Shown one piece after another: positions 44,640-55,189 of a stretch of 64,000 nucleotides of DNA. The translations under genes and the position numbers were made by a program. The DNA is from Tipula vernalis (taxonomy: Eukaryota > Arthropoda > Insecta > Diptera > Tipulidae). Location: positions 88,946,311-89,010,310 of the forward strand of contig OY282560.1 in NCBI GenBank assembly GCA_958295665.1. The letters run 5' to 3'. The notes beneath the pieces were generated by a model that searched no databases, was not told the origin of the DNA, and saw only the letters and a list, made by a program, of their open reading frames with translations. Position 1 is the first letter of the stretch. Each line of letters begins with the position of its first letter.

Positions 44640-45000
44640 AGTGGTGAATTGAATGAATAAGGATGTATCTCAATTGGAGTATGAACGAATGAACTGCTAC
44701 AATCTCTTATCCGTGGTTCTCAATCCAATTCATTCTTGTGCTAAAGACATTTTACTTTTCGCATCTTCTTCTTCGTCACGAAAGGACCTCGTTACAGAAT
44801 GATTTGCTATGTTTTAGTCTTGTGCTTTCACCGGCAAAAAGACTAATATGCACCATGTTTTGGGATTGGTGGCATTAATATGGGCACGTCTGTTTGACGC
44901 CTATATCTAATAATAAAAAATAAAATCTCTAGGTGTCTTGGTTATATGCTTATATTTTGTAATGCTTATTACAAAAATATAAAAGTCGACTATTTTCATT
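44640..45000. other. No recognised feature
   Basis: Nothing found beyond AT-rich sequence. Confidence 0.3.
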
Positions 45001-45004
45001 GATG

Positions 45005-45078
45005 TTTCGCGTGTGGTACTCGAGCCCGATCCATAGATAGCAGCTTTAACCACTATGTGCCGTTTGGTCGGTTAGTTT
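45005..45078 (-). mobile_element. SINE family S, tRNA-like head only (copy 2)
   Basis: Minus strand: CGACCAAACGGCACATAGTG, GTTAAAGCTGC, then a GGGCTCGAGTACC block resembling an RNA polymerase III B box. The head matches that of the longer copy at 46407 (CGAGCAAACGGCGCAGTGGT). Not a tRNA gene: no clover-leaf can be closed. Confidence 0.55.
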
Positions 45079-45499
45079 AGATTGAGTTTGGCCAATTTTG
45101 GATTAGCACAAATTCAGCCGCTATGTTTTTTTAATGGACACAATATTTTTATTGGTTTTTAAAATATTTTATGCCAAAATTAGTTGAAATATATTAGTTT
45201 TGGATGATTCGATATACATAGTGTGATTTTCAGCTTCCATCATTTTGACGAATGAAAACGTCGAAATGTAAACTTTTGTGAAAGCACACTTGTTGAATTA
45301 TTAAGGCGGAATAACAACTTTTTTTCTTTCGCCTAAATGAATCAATAATAATATTTTTAGTAAATTTAGCGCCAATAGTAACCATCAGTTTTCATTTGGG
45401 GATGCTCTTTAATATGCTCTTTCTAAAGCAAATGTTATAGTTATGCACACTTGGTCACGATATAATATAGCCACTGGTTTATTACAATAGCTGATATTC

Positions 45500-45718
45500 T
45501 ACGGGGTGACTAATACGTTCGTATCCAAATAATATGATCCTAGGCACAGGTTAGAATTTGTTACCATTGAATTGAGGCTCATTGTCTGAACTAATCATTT
45601 GTGAAATACCGAATGTCAAAGGTTTGGCAATATTACAAATCTAGTAGGTTTTTCTAGTCCTATAAGTACAATAGTGTTTCCTTTTTTTTGGGCGTGAATG
45701 TGGTTAAATATGCCTATA
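45500..45718 (-). pseudogene. LTR-retrotransposon integrase scrap
   Basis: Minus strand: KGNTIVLIGLEKPTRFVILP, then after a frameshift FGISQMISSDNEPQFNGNKF, resembling the second catalytic Asp box of an integrase (TDxGxEF). It ends exactly where the Harbinger element begins (45719). Short and decayed. Confidence 0.4.
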
Positions 45719-46106
45719 AAGGCACATTACACGGTCAATATTAGTATTATTACTTTCTGATATTGACATTAATATTGATCGTGTAACTTGAAGTAATGAT
45801 GAATGATTATCGGTAGTGATGAAAATCCGGATTTTCTGATTTCGAGGCATCATTACCGGCGAGTGGTGGGGATACTGTCAATATTAATGATAGTGTAGGG
45901 TTCGGGTCATTACTATCGTGTATCATTAGATATATACTTCGAAAACTACAAATATTAAAATCAGACGGACAACAGACAGAGAGTACAATTTCTGGATTTT
46001 TTCACATTTTGTACCCGATTAAAATAAAGTTTTTTTTTCACAATAAATAATAAATATGAATTTCATTTTAAGTGTTGTTGTTGTTGTTTGTTCTTGATTT
46101 ATTTTT

Positions 46107-46407
46107 TACCGTCCTACTTTACGCCTGGAGTAGCCAAATCGAGGACGTGCGGCTACAGATCCGGCTTTGAAAAACCACCTGCACATTGCGTTGCTTCATG
46201 CCAACCTGTAGTGCTGACATGAAAGGTGGGTCGGCCCATGGATTCTGCACTCTCCACAGGGGGTCATAGATGTGTTCATCTTCATCACCGATCGTAATCA
46301 GATGATGAAAAATCCCTTGTGCATCCCGCCCCTATAGGGATTGGGACCCGGTACCTTCCGATCCAACCGCCGCAGCTTTAACCACTGCGCCGTTTGCTCG
46401 GTAATTT
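46107..46407 (-). mobile_element. tRNA-derived SINE (family S, copy 3, longest)
   Basis: Minus strand 5' end: ACCGAGCAAACGGCGCAGTG, GTTAAAGCTGC, then GGTCCCAATCCC as the B-box-like element, giving a tRNA-like head of about 75 bp. The body follows with CATCATCTGATTACGATCGG, CCTTTCATGTCAGCAC, CAATGTGCAGGTGG and CGATTTGGCTACTCC. The 3' end is A-rich. Related copies are at 40424-40625 (body) and 45005-45078 (head). It sits inside the Harbinger element, so it is younger than that insertion. Confidence 0.75.
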
Positions 46408-46502
46408 TAAGTGTGTTTCGTATATTTTATTTTAGTAATAATTTTTACATTTTATAAACTGCTATTCTAATTTGCCTTCATTATTGTAAGCACATAATTT
46501 AT

Positions 46503-47396
46503 CTAGGTTTTATTTGGCTTCTGATATCGATCTTTATCTACAGATTTCTGCGAGTAGAGTTTTAGCAAGTTAACATTTAATGCAAAGGCCTCGTCCGCGA
46601 CGAACGCATAAGGATATTTTTCATTAGTATTTTGTAACGGACGAGGTTTTGATAAATTTAATGCTCCTCGCTGCATGAGTTCCCTAAATTTCGAGTAGTA
46701 CATAACTCCTCCATCAGATATTCGTCTATTCATTGGACCTCTACCATTACAAACTGTTTTTTTTTTTCATTTACAATAGCCAATAGTACAATGCTATAAA
46801 AACCTTTGTAATTGTAGTCTAATGAACCCGAATTGGAAGGCTTCTTAATGGCAATGTGCTTGCCGTCGATTGACCCTAAGGTATTATAAAATTGATGGAA
46901 TTTTTAAAAACCATCGGCAATTTCAGCCCATTCGTCAGAAGTTGTTGGAAACTGAAAATAAAAAAAAAATGTAAAATATAATAATAGGTATTTCTATTCT
47001 TACAAACCAGCACTTACTTTTATATAATCTCGCAATACGTTTTTGAGCACCTCACATGTTTCAATAATAGCATTGCTTATTGAAGCAGGTGACATGACAG
47101 CGGAGAATTTTAGATCTTCAAAATTCCTCCCTATCGCTAGGTACCTAAGCGTTAATGCGAACTGCCTTACAATGAACGGTTTAACCATTCACAGCAATTG
47201 TTCAAATGTTCTGTCGCACATTCGGAAATAATTCTTAAAATCGGCTGCTTCAGTTGCACCAATTTCTTTTAAGAGCACTACATATGAATAGTTGTTGCGT
47301 TTTTTAGCCAATCCTTCATCCAGCGTGAGCGCCGAACATTTTTTTTACGGATAAAGCCAAAATTATTGCAATACAAGCTTTTTGCTGAGACTCCAT
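46503..47396 (-). pseudogene. PIF/Harbinger transposase, two exons, C-terminus lost
   Basis: Minus ATG at 47396 (MESQQKACIAIILAL). Text continues through two frameshifts to EIGATEAADFKNYFRMCDRT, then VRQFALTLRYLAIGRNFEDL and VMSPASISNAIIETCEVLKN. A 66-bp intron (GTAAGT at 47017, TTTTCAG ending 46952) joins LRDYIK to FPTTSDEWAEIA. Next are [20 protein letters not shown] (first Asp), [34 protein letters not shown] and YAFVADEAFALNVNLLK (catalytic D-E region). It stops at 46503 before the RLSRARR part, so the last acidic residue is missing. Better preserved than the copy at 10 kb, and a different sub-family. Confidence 0.85.
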
Positions 47397-47618
47397 TGTG
47401 TACTTTTAATTTAATTTAACTTTAATTTATTACTTCTTCACTTTATTTTCTAGAACTGACAACTGACAAATACGCAGTAATGATGATAATACTGATGTGT
47501 AGGAATGATCGTGTAATGCTAAAAATTATTGAAGGGAGTAATGACGTAGGTAGTGACATTATCGTAATGACATTAATATTGACCGTGTAATGGGCCTTAT
47601 TCAGGGTTTCTGGGCTAG

Positions 47619-47840
47619 TGTGACAACTACTGTAGACACCCTAGTTCAAATTCAATGCTCCCCTCACTCGTTTGGTGCTAGCGCCACCTCTTATATAAAA
47701 AGGTCGTTTATAATACGGATTCGTTAATAAAAGTACAGTGATAAGAACGTCGGCGAGGAAGAACCTCCGATACGATCTTGCCATAACTATCAGTCTTTTG
47801 GTCTGAATTTAATCTTTTTAATTTTAAAACTGCCCTTGCT
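47619..47840 (+). repeat. Possible solo LTR with TATA box and poly(A) signal
   Basis: TGTGACAACTACTG at the left, then TCTTATATAAAAAGGTCG (TATA box, about 47692-47709) and GTTAATAAAAG (about 47727). The order of TG start, TATA and poly(A) signal fits a copia- or gypsy-type LTR. No second copy is in the window, so the right end is a guess. Confidence 0.4.
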
Positions 47841-49500
47841 TAGGTTATCGGTAAGCTTGTAACCAGTTAACAGCTTTAACACCAGTTTTAAGAGTTTAAA
47901 ATGCTTTTGAATGATTGACGAAAAAACCAGTAAATCGTGGTATTGATAAAAGTCTGTTGATGATGATTTTTAAAACATTTCCTTTTCTGCTTACATCGAC
48001 CAAACGCCATCTCGGTGAACTAACTGAAGCATTCTGAGTAATACATTCATTTCCGGATGGCTGGGAACCCGTTAAAGGATTAAATATTAATTATTTTATT
48101 GTATAGTTGGAGCTCACCAAGTCCTTTTCAACCGGTGCCGCCTCAAGAGCGCTCTGTGCGAGATTTGTTGAACCGTCTCTTCTATTTTTTTTATTTTTAA
48201 CAAAAAAAGAAATACTGAAATTGGCACAGATTTAGTAAAACGGGTCTACTGAATTTTTCTTGTTTACTCGCAATTTTGCCCACTTCAGTTATAGTTAGGC
48301 TATCCAATACCGATCATCGAGTACTCGAATATTTTCGCCTTTTTTCGAATTATTGACTACATGGGCAATTTTATTCAGAGTCATGAATTACCTCCGAGAG
48401 AACTTATTTCACCGGAAACTTTTGTATGGCAAAATTAATCACATTTTCAATATGAATTAAATCCGCGGCATCTAATTTTATTTAGTTAAATGTCGTGGAT
48501 TTAATTCTTATTGAAAAAGAATTAAATCGACGCGGAATGACGGTTTTCCGATTAGAAGGTTGAAATACAAATATTGTTATCGAAAGTGAAATGAATGTAA
48601 CGTCTTCTCGCATAACCCGGACATTAAAATATAAAATACTTGGGTATCCGAGTACTTTGAAACTCGAATAATTTTGATACCCTAGTTAGAGTTAATCGTA
48701 TTACGTATTTTATAGTATCTGTCTGGCCCTATTATAGAGGGGTAGTGAAACTATTTGAATTTCTGTTGAAACAATTTCCGACCTTCGGTGTTAAAATTAT
48801 CTTTAGAATAGTATTAGGGAATTGGTTAAAAGGAGGAATTAAAATATGAGGTATAGGGATTGCAAATTTAGCTTAAACTCAAATATCGATAATTCGATAA
48901 ATAATTTTACTTATTTACATTATGTTCAAACTATCCTTCCGCGATGAAGATTCTCGAATATTTGGTTGAGATGGTGGTATGAAATGACTTTCTTATAAGT
49001 CAAAATGTTTACAACTTAAATAGGAAATCTAGGATTGCGCTGGCCAAGTCAAAATTAGGATTTTTTGGTCTCTGAAAACTGTTTAGCTTTTCTAGAAGTA
49101 TGTTTAAGCTCACATTGTCATATGATTCCCGTAGACGGGTTGGTATATAATCTTTTATCCTATATAAAGGCTCTAAATTAAATGAGGGACATTTATCCAA
49201 AGCATAATATTCAACCTCCCGAAATATTTCTGTACTTTTTTTTAAATAATTTGGGCTTTTTTTTTGACCTACATACGTACATACTATTTACCCTCGGAAA
49301 CAAATAGGCTAATTTTTGTTTCGTCACTCCACAATATGTTTTCAATGTGAGACGATTAGTCTGTGGCGCTATTTTTCGTTTAACACCCCTTCCTCTTTAT
49401 AGCTTTTACGACCAAATACGAAGTACAACTACTACACAATAGATGTCCGTCCCATCAATAATCAATTATTGAAAATCGAGTTATTGTTTTTTTATTATTA
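47841..49500. other. No gene recognised; one imperfect hairpin
   Basis: AT-rich. At about 48450-48523 GAATTAAATCCGCGGCAT on the left arm and ATGTCGTGGATTTAATTC on the right arm form an imperfect hairpin of about 30 bp per side. The 63-codon frame at 49009-49200 (minus) has no motif. Confidence 0.4.
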
Positions 49501-49896
49501 CGGTGACACCTAGGGTGTAATAGAATAAGTTAAATTAATAGCTCAATGCTTACTGTACTAAAATGGAATTTACCATGATAAAAATGTTCTAAATGTTTCT
49601 ACACTATTCTTACTGAAAAAGTCATGAAATTTCTAGAAGTTTGGTTTATGTATTTAGAAAGGCGAACGAAGTCGAATTCGATTAAAAAGTGTTGTAGTGC
49701 GATTTAAAAATAATAAGTGTACAGTAAAATTGTGTGAAAATAATTTAAAGTGATTTTGTGAATTATTATAATAAATTGTGTTGAATAAATTTTTATTGTT
49801 CAATAAATAAATCCGTTGGTGATAAATTGAATTGATTTTGTTTTTATTCAAAATCCAGCGATTCGAACCTTGATTGACAAGGCAAAAACGTAAACA
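49501..49896 (+). repeat. LTR family L, copy 3 (opposite orientation)
   Basis: CGGTGACACCTAGGGTGTAA at the left, and GACAAGGCAAAAACGTAAACA at the right, read in the opposite direction to the tandem pair at 43.7-44.6 kb. About 396 bp and more diverged; its TATA region is mutated (gtatttagaaaggcgaacga). Followed by GTAT, as in the other copies. Solo LTR. Confidence 0.7.
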
Positions 49897-50990
49897 GTAT
49901 GTTTGGTTGTCCCAATGTTTAATTCATCATGTTCTTTAGCATGATTTTAACGCTTGTAACGTTGCCACGTTAGGTTGTATTTGTACTGAAAATCTTCAGT
50001 AACTTAGAAAATGTTTTTGGTGATAAATTTACGATCCAGACTGCGCAGTTCCCACACACCTCGAGCTGACTCTGAAATTCACTTACTACTCTTGGAGCGA
50101 GACTAAAAATCTATACCATCAACTGTTTTGAAATCGGACATCGCCTTTATTTTGTAAGGACAAAGACTAAGTTTTGTAAGGATACTTAAGGATGCGCTTC
50201 TTTCTAACAATTCCGTGAGTATTGTGCCATTTTTACAAATTTTGAAATATATATCTGGTGAATATATGTACTTGTAACGTGTAACCAGTGAAGTTTTCAT
50301 TTAATGGGTTCTATGGTTTGCAATTTGTTTTACCGGTGCAAATATTGTACAATTACAGTAAATGAGCTTCCTGACTCGCTTCTTTCCCACAGCTGAAACC
50401 ATATCTTTAAATTCCTTGGTAAACAGTCTTGTTGAGCAATACGCTTACACTTACAACAAATTACACAAATAGCTGAAAGTGAATGTTTTGTGTATCTCGA
50501 TAAAAACGAAAAAATGTATTCCATTTCTGTTCGTCGGTAGCATTGTTGTTGCTTTTTCTGTACCGTTTACACTATGTAGAAAAGTGATGACGTTAGTGTG
50601 CTTATGTATAGGGTGCAGTTATGTGAGAAGAATTCCGTGCGAATAGTGAGGACGTAATAAAATATCTTATTTATTACATACATTGACAGGTATTTGACAT
50701 TTGATGATCTGAATGAATGGAATGTATGCATAAAATAAATGAATGAAATAATGAACCGCTGCAAAGCTTTTAAATTGTTAGCCTACACTGCAAGTTGAGA
50801 CTACATCTTCCAAAAACTCTGCAGAGGTTAAATCTTATTTTGGATAAACAAATAACATTTCGTGTTATTTGGAAATCTGGATGATCCCGGAGGAGTTTAC
50901 TCTCGCACTGAGGGATCTTGAAACCATCGAGTTGTTTTAAAAGCGTACCTCTCCCTTTCAGCACCGTCTTAATCAGCTGTCTAAGTAAAT
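49897..50990. other. No gene recognised
   Basis: Several 60-65-codon minus-strand frames lie here (50103-50300, 50330-50524, 50567-50764, 50770-50964). None has a family motif I recognise, and they share no reading direction logic or splice signals. I do not annotate them as genes. Confidence 0.3.
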
Positions 50991-50999
50991 TTTAACCTT

Positions 51000-51990
51000 C
51001 ACAGAGTGGGCCATTTAAAAGCTTGTTTTTAACAACGCTGTAAAATGAGTATATAGTATGTCTATGTATATTTTGTGGAAACGTTTTTTTATTGTGGGTG
51101 GCTCCCTCTACTGTCCTTACAGTAAGCCATCCTGTGAGTCCAATTTTCAAGATCTTTTTCGATGATTTCGGCACCTATGTGGCGAATAATAGCCTCAATG
51201 TTATATTTTGGATTTTCGGCATAACACATATCCTTAACGAAACCCCATCGAAAAAAGTCTTACGGCGTCTACCAGGCCAACTGACATCTAAAAAAACGGC
51301 TGATTATTTGGTTGCCAAATTTGGTGCGCAAGAAATCGATTGTCAATCGGTTTGTATGGCATGTGGTGCCAGTTTGTTGAAACCAAAGGTTGTCCACAAT
51401 CGTAACATCGATTTGAGGCTATAAAAAGTTGATCAGCATGGTTCTGTTACGGTTGCCATTGACGATAACGGTGTTTCCAGCAGCATGTTCGAAGAAAAAT
51501 TAGCCAATTATGAGACCACTCCAAAACCCACACCAAACTGTCATTCTTGGTGGATGCATTGGCTTCTCTACGATTACGTGTGGCTGTTCCGAACCCCAAA
51601 TCCGGCAGTTCTGCTTGTCTACTTAGCACTCCAGAGGGAAATGCGCTTCGTCTGAAAAGATGATTTTTCGCCCAAAATCGACGTCATTATAAAGCTGGTC
51701 TATGGCCCAGGCAGAGAACTGATATCGAAGCGGATGGTCATAATCGGCGTCGAGTTGAGGTCGATATGATTTTGTCCTACACTATGGTCCACAGCCGCAA
51801 TATTCTTGGGTGTTTGCACTGTTTGTGCTCGGAGGCCACTTCTATAATCAAATAGCAAGCCTTTCTTCTCTTCGCACGGTTTCGGCTACACAAAACTGAC
51901 TTTGAAAATAAGTTTTCAATATTTGGAAACGCTCCTCAAGTGAGCTGTCAAAATTTCAAGCAAATCGTTCAAAAGAAGTGTTGCCATAGC
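51000..51990 (-). pseudogene. Mariner-like transposase, near full span but broken
   Basis: Minus strand: ERFQILKTYFQSQFCVAETV (N-terminal helix-turn-helix, about 51930), then a deletion. It resumes with RYQFSAWAIDQLYNDVDFGR, KIIFSDEAHFPL (first catalytic Asp), NCRIWGSEQPHVIVEKPMHP, PRMTVWCGFW and HAAGNTVIVNG. After shifts come LWFQQTGATCHTNRLTIDFL (second catalytic site, with Thr where the conserved Asp of QQDGA belongs), DFFRWGFVKDMCY and NPKYNIEAIIRHIGAEIIEK with NWTHRMAY at the end. The second catalytic Asp is lost and several frames are shifted. This is the insect Tc1/mariner class with WFQQDGATCHT and YFLWGYVK motifs. Confidence 0.85.
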
Positions 51991-52391
51991 CTATGCTTTA
52001 AAAACAAACCAATAGATGGCCCACCAATCAGGATTTGCAAATAAAATACAACTGGGTAACACAATTGTGTAAGCAAATTATATCATCCGTACTAACCAGA
52101 ATTGAAAAATATTATTTATAAATTGCCAATCGAATACTACATTTGTGTAGATAAATTTTAAGGGGTTCTCGGAATCAGCCGAATTGAAATCCACATTGTT
52201 ACTTTTAAATTGTTGAAATCTGATTAATTTGGAAAGTGTATTGCCGTGGGAGCACTCACACACATGTGTGAGTTCAGCGTCATCTATATTTGGTATTTCA
52301 GCTAATAGGTCCAGAATTTGATATGTTTAAAGCTGCACAATCTCGCGTGTAATTATACAGTTTTTAGTACATACACTGCATTGTAACAAAA

Positions 52392-52925
52392 TTAGTTCGT
52401 AAGAATTTCACTAGCTCGCGCCTCAATCAAATTCTCCATCGATGTAATCGACTGCTTCCATGTGTTAAAATGTGTAGCCATAGCTGATACCTGTTCATGG
52501 GATAGTACTCGCGGTTGTACCCATGTCATGTTCACAATACTCGAAACTTGAATCAATTTCACCGCGAACTAATCCTTGCGATAATACTTTCATAATGAGA
52601 ATTTCTATTTCTTCTAGTGGTATTTTGGTCTCCTTTGCAATCTCTTCGAATGTGATTGAACGCTTGTTAGCCGGGCGTTTGAATGTCATCTACATGATTT
52701 TTTCGGACTTCGGACGCGACTAAATCAGGTATGACACTCCGTTTGGGTTTCATTCTGGGTCTCCAAAATTAAATGCTTTTAATAAATCAATTAGCCATTC
52801 GTTTCCGGTTCCGTTGAGCGATTCTAAAATGGGATGTGCCAAAAGTTCGCCAATATTGTAAATACCATCACCTAATAGAGCGGCCAAGCCCAAGAAATCG
52901 ATAAAACGATGAGCCACTTTAATGG
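52392..52925 (-). pseudogene. PSMD13: 26S proteasome subunit PSMD13/Rpn9 pseudogene, C-terminal part
   Basis: The minus strand reads AHRFIDFLGLAALLGDGIYN, IGELLAHPILESLNGTGNEW, LIDLLKAFNFGDPE, then a stretch with PDLVASE in a shifted frame. [20 protein letters not shown] with [20 protein letters not shown] (PCI winged helix) follows. A frameshift at about 52560 leads to [20 protein letters not shown] ... ASEILTN and stop 52392-52394. PSMD13 is a lid subunit of the 26S proteasome. The order and C-terminus match the family, covering about its last 165-170 residues. There are no introns, there are at least three frame breaks, and the 5' end is truncated at the piggyBac junction near 52930. It resembles a 5'-truncated retrocopy, but no poly(A) tail is visible. 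Confidence 0.8.
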
Positions 52926-52929
52926 GACA

Positions 52930-53475
52930 ATTTTGGTTTTAATGAATGCCCGATAATATTCCAATTGTTGGTCGCAAATGCCAACACCACCCATGTGTTG
53001 ATTATAATCCTCTATTGCGTTAGGGCAGTGAATTTTGATATATTTTTTGCTGTTTGCACCAACGATCTACCACGCCAACGGTTTACATCACTTATAGTGG
53101 AAATTGCTGTGACACATTTTCTGTCTTTCCATTTTACTAGCGATATCATTGAATTTCCATCTAAAAGCGTAAACTCTTGTGATTCTCCTTTTTGCATTTT
53201 TTGTATCTTGCTGAAAATTCACGTTCCTTACTCGATTTAGCATGATCATCACTTTTGCTTTAAAATTCATCTCTTGAAGTTTTTTCATTAAATAAAAAAT
53301 TGGTTGATACACCTTGGTACAATTCAAAATCCATGACAAGTCCAGACGTTGTGGTAATCAAAAAAATTTCAATCCAACTGGACGTGGCTTGCCCTTTACA
53401 AATTGACGGGCTAGCATTCGGCCAGTAAACGGGATCATCTGCTCATCTATAGATTAGTGATCTGTTCTCCTCTCA
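52930..53475 (-). pseudogene. piggyBac-type transposase fragment
   Basis: Minus strand: [20 protein letters not shown] with PRPVGLK (about 53445-53370, the domain after the first catalytic Asp). A shifted segment follows that includes GLVMDFELYQGVSTN-like text (about 53335). Then come EFTLLDGNSMISLVKWKDRK with CVTAISTIS, and after a stop EDYNQHMGGVGICDQQLEYY (third catalytic Asp box, usual text YNxxMGGVDxxDQ). At this point the conserved GVD has become GVG, so a catalytic Asp is lost. It ends at the PSMD13 segment. Frameshifts throughout. Confidence 0.85.
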
Positions 53476-53479
53476 ATTT

Positions 53480-55185
53480 CATGGCACCTTGATCTAACTG
53501 TATCTACTATTGGTTATCTTTGAAAAATTGCATGTTAGTAAAAAAAGGCGGTGTTTTTAAAACCAACCGGATCGATTTGTAAGTTGCTCCTTGTTAGGGA
53601 TGATTCAGTTCAGACTGGGTTCGTAACTGTAAACGTAATTTTTATCATCAATCGGAATCATTGCAATTTTCTAGTCTAACTATGACAATAGTTACTTAAA
53701 ATGTTAAATAAAAGATGTGGCCAGCATTAAAAGTGAAGAAAAATCAGCATTGCCACTAATTTCAAGTTGTGTTTGGGGTAAAATCTACTTACACAATTGT
53801 AGTATTGTAAAAGTAAGGTGGTTTTATATGACATGAAAATTGTATACCGATAAATGTGTGAGGTGGTCTTCCTCAACAAAACAAAATATTATTGACTGGT
53901 GCTGAAAGGGATAAGAATTATTTATACCAAATATCCTTTTCGATCATAAATAAATCAATTTTGAGTTTCACAAAGTTGAACATTTTAAATCCAAACTGAA
54001 AAACTATTTATTGCTGACACGTAAAACTTTTATACTGGCGGCACATTAAACTTCACACCTTTTATAAATTATAGTACACAAAATGAAAATTCAATTGCCC
54101 CGCAGGTAAATAATAAATTTCATTGTAATTTATTTGATTTGTTTTATTATATCTTAATTACTTGTGATAACAATAAATTTGAATGTCTTTCGCTTGTTGT
54201 AACAGGCATATTTACATAAAGTGTTCTAGCTTTACTTCTTAAGTATATACTCGTATAAATACATTATTAAATTGTATAATTAAGTTCATGCACGCATATA
54301 CAAAGTTATAAAAATGCGCGAGTTGATAGGCCGTTAACAACAATTTTATGATGGGAAAATTAAGATTTTCAGACATTTTTACGATTCCAGACAAATTTAT
54401 AACATATTTAAGAACATTAATAATTTATGTTATGTATATATGGGAAAAAAGATGCGACAAAGATGTTAACATAAAAATGTTAATTATGTCGAATATCAAT
54501 ATTTGTCCTCGTGGCCAACAATTTTTTTTTTTTTTTTTTTTGGAGACACTTATCACGTTTAACCAATAATAAATCGAATAGATAATTGATTTTACATTTG
54601 GTCGTTGTGTATAAATATTCTATAGCATACTTTAAAATACAAAATTCATCTTGTCACGTCGCAAAGTAATCAATAAAATGTCTTTATTATTTTCTCATGT
54701 CAATCAACATTTTTTTTTATTATGCCTAGAAAAATTATGAATAATTTAATGAGACGATTTATGGCAAAGCGCAATTGATGAGACGATTTATGGCAAAGCG
54801 CAACGAAAAGTTTTGTTCGGTGTAAGCCAGTTTTATAAAGTTCATTCCGGTATATGCGATTATTGAAGACTAAACAAATTCAGATTTGTTTAAACCCTAC
54901 TTCGATTACCTTTCAACAGTCTTCAAAAACTTCCACCACAAAATTTTCTTCGTATTCCATCAAAATAAACATCACATGTCGTATTATCCGTGGAATATCG
55001 TCGAAAAGTCTTTGAAACACTCAAAACACGAAATATTGAATGATATACGTAAAATTTATTAACACAATTCAAAATATTTCAGTTATTTGTAACATTATAA
55101 TGGAAGGCGAAACCCAAAATCGATTTTAGATAATCTCGGAAAAATTTCAAAAACTATCTCTAATCTATTGAGGAAGAACATGAAA
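53480..55185. other. No gene recognised
   Basis: AT-rich spacer. A T18-20 homopolymer lies at 54523-54541, and a short direct duplication (gagacgatttatggcaaagcgcaa) at 54751-54803. Otherwise nothing found. Confidence 0.35.
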
Positions 55186-55189
55186 ACAA

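Larger units (their letters stand above)
45719..47598. mobile_element. Harbinger element with TIR AAGGCNCATTACACGGTCAA
   Basis: Left AAGGCACATTACACGGTCAA plus TATTA and right AAGGCCCATTACACGGTCAA plus TATTA (inverse) differ at one base in 25. Internal copies of ATTGACATTAATATTGA(C/T)CG-type text near both ends look like subterminal repeats. The body carries a Harbinger transposase on the minus strand, and a SINE inserted beside it. A clean 3-bp duplication is not preserved. Confidence 0.85.

Noticed and set aside
45005..45078. tRNA-like sequence considered as a tRNA gene
   Set aside because: No closed acceptor stem; the same head occurs on a longer SINE copy at 46107-46407.
51092..51424. 110-codon plus-strand open frame
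   Set aside because: It is the antisense of the mariner transposase (WFQQ...ATCHT) on the minus strand.
53012..53240. Plus-strand frame 52965-53240 as a gene
   Set aside because: Antisense of the piggyBac fragment.
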